Positions 54,488 to 61,469 of a DNA stretch of 64,000 bases are shown one piece after another (positions within the stretch are counted from its first letter, which is position 1; each line of letters begins with the position of its first letter). A program made the translations under genes and the position numbers. Origin of the DNA: Desulfoscipio geothermicus (GTDB taxonomy: Bacteria; Bacillota; Desulfotomaculia; Desulfotomaculales; Desulfallaceae); NCBI GenBank assembly GCA_016841645.1, contig JAENYS010000007.1, positions 46,546-110,545 of the forward strand, given 5' to 3'. The notes beneath the pieces are model-generated. The model saw only the letters and a program-made list of their open reading frames with translations. It made no database searches and was not told the origin of the DNA.

Positions 54488-54871
54488 ATGGAAATTAAAC
54501 CAGGGGAGATGGTTAAAATGTCTGTAATTAACCCTGACACCAATAATGCGGCGGTAAATAAATCGGCGTCTAGTGATTCGCCTAAAACCATTAAGTTTGA
54601 AATTTCGGAAGACGCTAAGGCATATATTCTTGCCGGAGACGGATCCATTATCGTGGAATTTGAACCTATAGGTATTGGCTGAGGATGCGGTGTTAGTGAG
54701 CCTGTCGTGCATACAGGCAAGCCACAAGTTCCTGAAAATTATAATGAATTTCTGTCCGACGGTATTATAGCTTACACTCCCAAGGGGTACTTTGGCTCAG
54801 CGAAAATAATTAAGATAACCCTGACAAGTTGGAGAGGATATCCAAATCTGGAAGTTAACAGAATAAGCTAA
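54488..54871 (+). CDS. Small selenoprotein, CC/Se-motif type
   Basis: 127 residues with in-frame UGA at codon 65 (54680-54682). Residues 34-60 read KTIKFEISEDAKAYILAGDG (quoted in part), then EFEPIGIG-U-GCG, then EPVVHTGKP, DGIIAYTPKG and a C-terminal ITLTSW...NLEV ending at TAA 54869-54871. This order (SEEAK-YI, GC/U-G, GKP, DGI-VY-PK) is that of small CC/Se-motif (seleno)proteins of clostridia, sometimes called HesB-like. Their function is not known to me. A SECIS hairpin follows UGA. ATG 54488 has GAAAGGG upstream; ATG 54518 with AGGGGAG is an alternative start. It would be cut at UGA by a standard caller. It sits 16 nt after the subtilase gene. Confidence 0.85.
54696..54725 (+). promoter_or_regulatory. 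SECIS hairpin of the small selenoprotein
   Basis: GTG-A-GCCTGT pairs with ACAGGC-AAGC-CAC around the 7-nt loop CGTGCAT: a 6-bp upper stem (54700-54705 with 54713-54718), an internal loop, and a 3-bp base. It starts 13 nt after the UGA and the apical loop is 23 nt from it, within the usual bacterial range. Confidence 0.75.
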
Positions 54872-54915
54872 GCTTTATAATTATGTTTAGTATATTTAAT
54901 TTAGAGGTGTAAGTT

Positions 54916-55140
54916 ATGGAGGTATGCTACAACAAATTATTTAAGTTGTTGATAGATAAAGGCATTAAAAAATCTGATCTTCGGAAAATGACCGGCATCA
55001 GTCCTAACACCTTAACAAAATTATCAAATAATGAATTCGTTTCTATGGAAGTTTTGTTAAAAATATGCCACAGTTTGAATTGTGACTTCGGCGATATTGT
55101 TGAGGTAGTGACTGTCCCTGAATATAGGAGATCTAATTGA
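54916..55140 (+). CDS. Small Xre-family regulator at the head of BREX
   Basis: 74-residue helix-turn-helix protein: KLFKLLIDKGIKKSDLRKMTGISPNTLTKL (HTH), ending NCDFGDIVEVV. A compact repressor of the YozG/Xre type and the probable local regulator of the BREX operon, which starts 36 nt downstream. TAGAGGTG precedes the ATG. It differs clearly from the similar regulator at 50468. Confidence 0.88.
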   Translation: MEVCYNKLFKLLIDKGIKKSDLRKMTGISPNTLTKLSNNEFVSMEVLLKICHSLNCDFGDIVEVVTVPEYRRSN

Positions 55141-55176
55141 ACAGGATAGATCATAAAAACATTGGGTGATAAGGAT

Positions 55177-55779
55177 ATGGCGAGAAAAGAATACAGCGCC
55201 GGAGCAGTGAAGCAATCCTTCTGGTTTGCCGAGTTTCGCAAGGTGGTCAACATGCTTAACAGCGGCAAAACATTAAATGAAATCAAAACTATGAATCTGG
55301 AAGAAAATATCTTCTCAGCCCCGACACTGGCAAGGGCAATTCAAATATTTAATGCGGTGTCTGCTCGTATTAAAAGCATAGACAAGTCTTTTTATCAATT
55401 ATTTGAGCGATGTGATATCGCAAATCAAAAAATAATTGTTCTGACAGCTGTGATGCAGAGCGACAGTTTATTCTTTGATTTTATATACGAAGTCTACCGT
55501 GAAAAATTGATTATCGGTGACAATGAATTGACTGATAGAGACTTTAGTATTTTTTTCAAACATAAGCAGATGCAAAGTGAGAAAGTTGCCGGATGGACGG
55601 ACTACACTATAAAACGTTTGAGCACCTGCTATAAGACAATGCTCATGGAAGCGGGTGTCATAGACCGGGCAATCGGAAGTAGAAAAATCTTAAAACCAAT
55701 CTTAGATAAATCGTTGGAAGACTGCCTGCTGGTAAATGGTATGGAAATAACGCTCCATGCATTGACGGGAGTGAGATAA
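55177..55779 (+). CDS. brxA: BREX protein BrxA (DUF1819)
   Basis: 200 residues, the usual BrxA length. The family pattern is clear: YSAGAVKQSFWFAEFRKVV at the N-terminus, EENIFSAPTLARAIQIFNAVSARI, and the later GWTDYTIKRLSTCYKTMLMEAGVI. BrxA is a small DNA-binding-like protein conserved in type 1 BREX phage resistance. ATG at 55177 is served by GGTGAT at 55165-55170; the TTG at 55162 lacks a site. brxB starts immediately after the stop. Confidence 0.93.
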   Translation: MARKEYSAGAVKQSFWFAEFRKVVNMLNSGKTLNEIKTMNLEENIFSAPTLARAIQIFNAVSARIKSIDKSFYQLFERCDIANQKIIVLTAVMQSDSLFFDFIYEVYREKLIIGDNELTDRDFSIFFKHKQMQSEKVAGWTDYTIKRLSTCYKTMLMEAGVIDRAIGSRKILKPILDKSLEDCLLVNGMEITLHALTGVR

Positions 55780-56358
55780 ATGTGTAGCTTGGAAGAAAAA
55801 CTTGATGCTGCGGAACGCATGATCAAAACCGAGAGTTTTCGGCAGAATAAAGGGCTGGGCAATGAAGTCGGCTATTATGTGTTTGATTACCCTGCGGACA
55901 AAGAACTGCTTGTCAGAGAACGAATTGAATACATGAAGAGCAAAAACTCTAAAGGAACCGATGGATTTGAGCTGGTTGTTTATGACCTTTACGATATTAT
56001 TATCGACCTTCTCGAGAAGGAAGGCTTCATGGAACAATGCTTTAAGTTCGAAAAGAAAAAAGGCCTAGAACGGGTAGTTAAAGCTGTGGGAAATTACCTG
56101 CAATTTAATGATGAAAACAACCTGATTGTTCAGTATATTCAAGAACATACCCCCAGGGATGCAGTTATTTTCTTAGTTGGGATAGGGAAATGCTACCCCC
56201 TGCTTCGTTCACATAAAGTACTCAACAACCTTCATCAGGTAATCGATCGAGTGCCGGTAGTATTGTTCTATCCGGGCAAATATGATGGACAGGAACTGAT
56301 TTTGTTTTCAGAGATAAAAGACGATAATTACTACAGAGCATTTAAGCTCGTGGATTAG
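55780..56358 (+). CDS. brxB: BREX protein BrxB (DUF1788)
   Basis: 192 residues. Recognised by DUF1788 patterns: NEVGYYVFDYPADKELLVRERI near 30, VVYDLYDIIIDLLE near 75, and the VIFLVGIGKCYPLLRSHKVLNNLH segment (in part) near 130, ending VVLFYPGKYDGQELILF. Conserved small BREX component of unclear biochemical role. It follows brxA with no gap and brxC starts 11 nt after it. Confidence 0.93.
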   Translation: MCSLEEKLDAAERMIKTESFRQNKGLGNEVGYYVFDYPADKELLVRERIEYMKSKNSKGTDGFELVVYDLYDIIIDLLEKEGFMEQCFKFEKKKGLERVVKAVGNYLQFNDENNLIVQYIQEHTPRDAVIFLVGIGKCYPLLRSHKVLNNLHQVIDRVPVVLFYPGKYDGQELILFSEIKDDNYYRAFKLVD

Positions 56359-56369
56359 AGGAGATAAAG

Positions 56370-59300
56370 ATGCTAATTAAAGATATGTTCGCCAAGCGGA
56401 TAGATAGAGATATTAAAGGCGTGATTAAAGTCGGTCAGGCCGACGATGAAAATATTCGGCAGGAACTGGAAGAATATGTTGTGACAAGAGAACTGCAAAA
56501 ACACTTTGCAGATTTTTTTAGAAGCTATAAGAAAGGCAGCAACGGTTACACCGATAAAATGGGCGTTTGGATTTCCGGTTTCTTCGGAAGTGGTAAATCG
56601 CACTTTTTAAAAATATTGTCCTACCTGCTGGAGAACAAAGAAGTGAACGGCAAGAAAGCCATTGAGTACTTTGTCGAGGATAATAAGATAGTCGATCAAA
56701 TGGTGCTGGCCGACATGAAACTGGCCGCCGGCGTACCTACTGATGTGATCCTTTTTAACATTGACTCCAAGAGTGAAATAACCGGCAAACATAACAAGGA
56801 TGCCATTGTCTCTGTTTTTTTGAAAGTTTTCAATGAAATGCAGGGTTTCTGTGGCTCCATTCCTTTTCTGGCCGACTTGGAAAGACAGCTTACTGAACAA
56901 GGCTGCTATGAAGAATTCAAGCAACTATTTAAAAAAGATTTTGGCAGTACCTGGGAAGCATCCAGACATAAATTTGATTTCATCCAGGATAGTATTGTGG
57001 ACGTTCTGGCTGAATTGGGCTTTATGAGTGAGGCGGCTGCCCGAAACTGGTGCGAAAAAGCAACCGAACCTTATCGTATCAGTATCGAAAACTTTGCCAA
57101 GATGGTCAAAGAATATCTCGACCGCAAAGGCCACAATCACCATATCGTCTTTTTTGTGGATGAAATCGGCCAGTACATCGGGGATGATTCTAAATTAATG
57201 CTAAACCTGCAAACCGTTACCGAAGACCTTGGTACGGCTTGCCGGGGCAAAGTCTGGATCGTTGTCACCAGTCAGCAGGATATTGATTCCGTTACCCAAA
57301 CGAAGGGTAATGATTTCTCTAAAATTACAGGTCGTTTTGATACCCGTCTGTCTCTTTCCTCAGCCAACGTGGATGAAGTGATTAAGAAAAGAATTTTGGC
57401 TAAAACGACTACTGCTGAACAGACACTGAGATTACTTTACGAGCAAAAAGCAACGATCATTAAAAACCTGATCGTATTCAATGACGGGGTTGAGAAAAAA
57501 CTATATTCCGATGATGATAACTTTGCAGCCGTATATCCCTTTGTGCCTTATCAGTTCAACCTGCTGGCCGGTGTTCTGACATCAATCAGAACCCACGGGG
57601 CTTCCGGAAAGCATTTATCCGAGGGAGAGCGCTCCATGATTGCCCTGTTCAAGGAATCTGCTATGAAGCTGATGCATGAACAGCCCGGCGCCATGATTCC
57701 CTTCAACGTCTTCTACGATGCGCTGCACCAGTTCCTGGACCACAGCCACAAGGGGGTTATCTCAAGAGCGCTGGACAATGACTTCATTAATCCCGACCAT
57801 GAAGTTGAGTGCTTCAATGTTAACGTCCTGAAAACCCTCTTTATGATTAAATACGTCAAAGAGATTACCGCCAACCTGGATAATATCACCAGCCTGATGA
57901 TCCCTGATATTGACATCGACCGCATTGCATTGAAGAAGCAGGTTGAGGAAGCGCTTAAAATTCTGGTCCGCCAGATGCTGGTGCAAAGGAACGGCGACAT
58001 CTATGTCTTCCTAACTGATGAAGAACAGGAAATCAACCGTGAAATTGAAAACCAGCATGTGGAAATGGCTGAAGTTATCGGCAAGATTTCCGAGCTGATT
58101 TTTGAGGATATTTTCAGCGATAAAAAGTATCGTTATCCTGCCTTTAATGGACGGTATAGTTTTGCCTTTAATCAAATTGTGGACGACCGTCCTTATAAGG
58201 CCAACCAGAACCATGATATCGGTGTGCGGGTGTTGACCCCAAATTCCGATTATGGTGCACAGGAAACAACTCTGCGGATGATGTCCGGACAGGGCAAGGA
58301 AGTGCTGGTCGTGCTGCCCAACGACGCTGCATTTTTAAACGAAATGACCGGTGCGCTGAAAATTGAAAAATACCTGCGTCTTACCACTGCTAATGCACTG
58401 GTCAAATTTGAGACGATCAAAGAAGCCAAGCGGGTAGAAATGCGGGAAAAAGGTTCAAATGCCAAGCTATTTCTAGTTGAGGCAATGAAGAACGCAGATA
58501 TTTATGTCAACGGTGACAAAGCGCCAATAGGCACAAAAGATGTGACCGTCAGAATCAACGATGCTCTGGGCCGGCTGGTTGCCACGGTGTATCATAAACT
58601 GCCTTATATTGACGTGGCGATGAGTGAAGCTAACATCAGAGCTTTGTTTAATAATACAAAGCAGCTGACCCTGACGCTGGAAGGCGACGCAGAGCCGAAT
58701 ATTCATGCCCTGAATGACATGCTTAATTATATTGGAGGCAATTCCTCCATGCACATGAAAACCTCCATGAAAAGCTTGATGGATCGCTTCATGAAAGCCC
58801 CTTATGGCTTCGTAGAAGATGATGTGGAATGGTTGGTAGCCAAGCTTTTTAAGAACGGCAATATTTCATTGACCGTGAATAGCAGCACGGTTACCCTGCT
58901 CAATAAATCCGAGAATGAAATCGTTCGTTATATAACCAAGAAAGAATACGTTGAGAAGCTGCTTGTCGAACGTCGCGAAAAAGCCACTGATACCCAGAAA
59001 AAGGCTGTTCGGGAAGTCATGAAGGAATTATTTGGCATAACCAGTATCCACGATGACGATGATTCTATGATGCGTTCCTTCCAAAGCTACAGTCAGACTA
59101 TGATCAACGAACTGGAGAAATTTGAAATCATGTATAACAGCCAGAATCTGCCTGGTAAAAAGATTGTTACAACCGGGAAAGGTTTACTCCGTGGGGATAT
59201 CCAGATTCTATCTCCGGTGGAATTCTTCCAGAAAATTAATCACGACAAAGACGATTACCTTGATTTTGCCGAGGATTATGAGCCTGTCAAAGCGTTCTTT

Positions 59301-59981
59301 TCCGGTGAGCAAAAAACTATATTTGAAAAAGCTCTTCGATTAATGAAAATTTATGATGAAAGCAAGACCTTTATCGTGGATGAAAAGGTTGAAGAGTATG
59401 TCTCCGCGGTGAAAACTATTCTGCAAAAAGAGGCGCCTTACAGTGATATACCCAAACTCCCCGAACTGCTGGATAACTTTAACGATGCCTATGCCGGTGT
59501 CCTGGAGAGCATGGTACCCCCAATTAAAGCGGCCATTGATGATGCCAGAGCCAGGGTACTTAAAATTCTCAGCACCAAAGCTTACAAGGCTGAGTTCAGC
59601 GAACGTTTCATCAAACAGTTTGATGAACTTTACGAAAAGGTGGCTCATTGTAATAATGTGGCTACCTTGCAGAATATCAAAGTGGAAGCTGATGCCTTAA
59701 AAGTTCGCCTGCTCAATGAGATGGACAAAAAAGATGCCTGGCTGGCAGCTCAGAGGGTGAAAGAAGAACGGGAAAAATATGGGCAAGATGGTGGCAAAAT
59801 CGCTGATCTTCAGCCTAAGCCTAGAGAGAAGAAAAAGAAAAATATTAGCATCAAATCAATCAGCGTTTCTGCTTCTTGGCAAATTGAAACTGCCGAAGAA
59901 CTTGAAAAATATATGGTTGCTCTAAAAGAACGGATTTTAAAAGAACTGGATGAGGATACCATCGTAAATATTGAGTTTTAG
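56370..59981 (+). CDS. brxC: BREX P-loop protein BrxC
   Basis: 1203 residues, full length for BrxC/PglY. Walker A at 70-77 (GFFGSGKS), Walker B in HHIVFFVDEIGQYIG near 255, and sensor region WIVVTSQQDID near 295. The C-terminal third is helical and charged. An ATPase essential for BREX. GAGGAGATAAAG precedes the ATG. Its last 28 bases lie in the 59-bp sequence that is repeated 1.46 kb downstream in front of pglX. Confidence 0.95.
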   Translation: MLIKDMFAKRIDRDIKGVIKVGQADDENIRQELEEYVVTRELQKHFADFFRSYKKGSNGYTDKMGVWISGFFGSGKSHFLKILSYLLENKEVNGKKAIEYFVEDNKIVDQMVLADMKLAAGVPTDVILFNIDSKSEITGKHNKDAIVSVFLKVFNEMQGFCGSIPFLADLERQLTEQGCYEEFKQLFKKDFGSTWEASRHKFDFIQDSIVDVLAELGFMSEAAARNWCEKATEPYRISIENFAKMVKEYLDRKGHNHHIVFFVDEIGQYIGDDSKLMLNLQTVTEDLGTACRGKVWIVVTSQQDIDSVTQTKGNDFSKITGRFDTRLSLSSANVDEVIKKRILAKTTTAEQTLRLLYEQKATIIKNLIVFNDGVEKKLYSDDDNFAAVYPFVPYQFNLLAGVLTSIRTHGASGKHLSEGERSMIALFKESAMKLMHEQPGAMIPFNVFYDALHQFLDHSHKGVISRALDNDFINPDHEVECFNVNVLKTLFMIKYVKEITANLDNITSLMIPDIDIDRIALKKQVEEALKILVRQMLVQRNGDIYVFLTDEEQEINREIENQHVEMAEVIGKISELIFEDIFSDKKYRYPAFNGRYSFAFNQIVDDRPYKANQNHDIGVRVLTPNSDYGAQETTLRMMSGQGKEVLVVLPNDAAFLNEMTGALKIEKYLRLTTANALVKFETIKEAKRVEMREKGSNAKLFLVEAMKNADIYVNGDKAPIGTKDVTVRINDALGRLVATVYHKLPYIDVAMSEANIRALFNNTKQLTLTLEGDAEPNIHALNDMLNYIGGNSSMHMKTSMKSLMDRFMKAPYGFVEDDVEWLVAKLFKNGNISLTVNSSTVTLLNKSENEIVRYITKKEYVEKLLVERREKATDTQKKAVREVMKELFGITSIHDDDDSMMRSFQSYSQTMINELEKFEIMYNSQNLPGKKIVTTGKGLLRGDIQILSPVEFFQKINHDKDDYLDFAEDYEPVKAFFSGEQKTIFEKALRLMKIYDESKTFIVDEKVEEYVSAVKTILQKEAPYSDIPKLPELLDNFNDAYAGVLESMVPPIKAAIDDARARVLKILSTKAYKAEFSERFIKQFDELYEKVAHCNNVATLQNIKVEADALKVRLLNEMDKKDAWLAAQRVKEEREKYGQDGGKIADLQPKPREKKKKNISIKSISVSASWQIETAEELEKYMVALKERILKELDEDTIVNIEF

Positions 59982-60012
59982 GGGAGCAAGTGCAGATGAA
60001 TAAAACAGCGGT
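59954..60012 (+). repeat. 59-bp direct repeat, left copy
   Basis: Covers the last codons of brxC, the GGGGAG ribosome binding site and the first codons of the DUF3800 gene. It matches 61411-61469 at 58 of 59 positions (one C/T difference in the Asn codon). Confidence 0.95.
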
Positions 60013-60718
60013 AACGTATAATATATATTGCGACGAAAGTTGTCATCTTGAACATGATGACATAAACGTGATGGTGCTTGGCGCCATATGGTGTTCGCAA
60101 TCCAAACTGCATGACATAAATCAGAGAATAAAGCAAATAAAAGCGCGTAATGGGATATCGCTAACCGCAGAACTAAAGTGGACAAAGGTAAGTTCTGCAA
60201 AACTTGATTTATACGAAGATCTTATAAACTATTATTTTGATGATGATGACCTGCATTTTCGCGCCTTGATTGTTCCAGATAAGAGTAAACTCGACCATGA
60301 ACGTTTTGGTCAAGATCATGATACATGGTATTACAAAATGTATTTTGATATGCTTAAGGTAATTCTGTCACCGTCTGATAGGTATGAAATTTATATTGAC
60401 ATTAAGGATACAAATTCCTATGCACGAGCGCAAAAATTAAGGGAAGTATGCTGTAATTCCATGTATGATTTTTCAGAACGGATTATACAGCGTTTACAGC
60501 CGATCCGTTCTAATGAAGTTCAAATCATGCAAATAGTTGATATTATGATAGGGGCTATTGGTTATCAAAATAGGCGCTTCCCGGATGGATTTAAAAAGAG
60601 CGATACCAAACAAGCCTTAATTAATCTCATAATGAAACGTTCAGGTTATACGTTAAAAAAAACGACTTTTCTGCGAGAAGAAAAATGTAACCTTCTTGTA
60701 TGGAAGGCAAGGGAATAA
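59996..60718 (+). CDS. DUF3800 protein inserted in the BREX operon
   Basis: 240 residues. DUF3800 signatures: YNIYCDESCHLEHDD at the N-terminus (conserved DES), GAIWC, TAELKWTKVS and a later IYIDIKDTNSY and QIVDIMIGAIGY. The family has an RNase-H-like fold and is common in mobile and defence loci, with a suspected nuclease role. Its first six residues (MNKTAV) are identical to those of PglX and come from the repeated segment; the conserved family sequence starts only after them. GGGGAG serves ATG 59996. It overlaps no other gene and is followed directly by the next cassette gene. Confidence 0.88.
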   Translation: MNKTAVTYNIYCDESCHLEHDDINVMVLGAIWCSQSKLHDINQRIKQIKARNGISLTAELKWTKVSSAKLDLYEDLINYYFDDDDLHFRALIVPDKSKLDHERFGQDHDTWYYKMYFDMLKVILSPSDRYEIYIDIKDTNSYARAQKLREVCCNSMYDFSERIIQRLQPIRSNEVQIMQIVDIMIGAIGYQNRRFPDGFKKSDTKQALINLIMKRSGYTLKKTTFLREEKCNLLVWKARE

Positions 60719-60719
60719 C

Positions 60720-61229
60720 ATGGATGAACATTGTTGGCTCCCGGAGCAATTGTATTTTGAGCAATACGATAGTGATTGGAAAGTATATCAGGAAGCATTA
60801 TATTCCATATTTAGGTATGACTTTGTTGATGGAAAGCCCTCTTTTGAAGGGAAGCAGGTAAATATAAGAAAGCATCCGATGGAATACGGAAAAGAAGAAG
60901 CATTTTTTCATGTTACTTGCCAAGATTACTTAAAAGATGGTGAGCGCGTCCCAGACTTTAGGAGATGCGAACGTATCAAGTGGGTAAGAAGTTTTATTGA
61001 AAATTATCAATGCGACCCTACTCACTGTGATAGTTGCGATGGCATAAAAGTGTGGAGCGAGCCATATAAGTCGACGACAAGAGTGCATTTGCTTCTTGAA
61101 GAAGAACGCTACATAGTGGTATTAGAACGGCGTAAATCATACTGTCTCCTTATTACAGCTTTCTATTTTAAGCATGACCACTCATTAAAAGCAAAAATTA
61201 AGCACTATGAGAAATATAAATCGGCTTGA
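60720..61229 (+). CDS. Unrecognised protein, second gene of the BREX cassette
   Basis: 169 residues, family not recognised. Central region holds FHVTCQDYLKDGERVPDFRRCERIKWV with a cysteine motif CDPTHCDSC near 103 that could bind metal, and the C-terminus RVHLLLEEERYIVVLERRKSYCLLITAFYF (in part) resembles small RelE/BECR-type toxin folds in pattern only. ATG at 60720 lies one base after the DUF3800 stop with AAGGGAA upstream, so both are translated together. It probably functions with the DUF3800 protein. Confidence 0.6.
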   Translation: MDEHCWLPEQLYFEQYDSDWKVYQEALYSIFRYDFVDGKPSFEGKQVNIRKHPMEYGKEEAFFHVTCQDYLKDGERVPDFRRCERIKWVRSFIENYQCDPTHCDSCDGIKVWSEPYKSTTRVHLLLEEERYIVVLERRKSYCLLITAFYFKHDHSLKAKIKHYEKYKSA

Positions 61230-61240
61230 AATATAGCAAA

Positions 61241-61267
61241 AAACGCCTTGTAATGCAAGACGTTTTC
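61241..61267 (+). terminator. Hairpin between the cassette and pglX
   Basis: AAAACG-c-CTTG (61241-61251) pairs with CAAG-a-CGTTTT (61257-61267) with one mismatch around a 5-nt loop, 11 nt after the cassette's last stop codon. It is terminator-like but the T-tract is only TTTT, so it may reduce rather than stop read-through to pglX. Confidence 0.45.
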
Positions 61268-61410
61268 AGGAACTCCTTCTACGCATGGCAGATGAGCTAG
61301 TTCTATTATAGTATATGAGCTATGATTGTCAAGTGTGCCGAAATTATTATTTCGCATTTACAACCAAAAATTATATCATTTCCGCAGGGAAATGGTATTT
61401 GTCGCACTAT

Positions 61411-61469
61411 GGATACCATCGTAAATATTGAGTTTTAGGGGAGCAAGTGCAGATGAACAAAACAGCGGT
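61411..61469 (+). repeat. 59-bp direct repeat, right copy
   Basis: Second copy of the brxC-end/pglX-start sequence (58/59 identity to 59954-60012), supplying the ribosome binding site and start codon of pglX. Confidence 0.95.
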
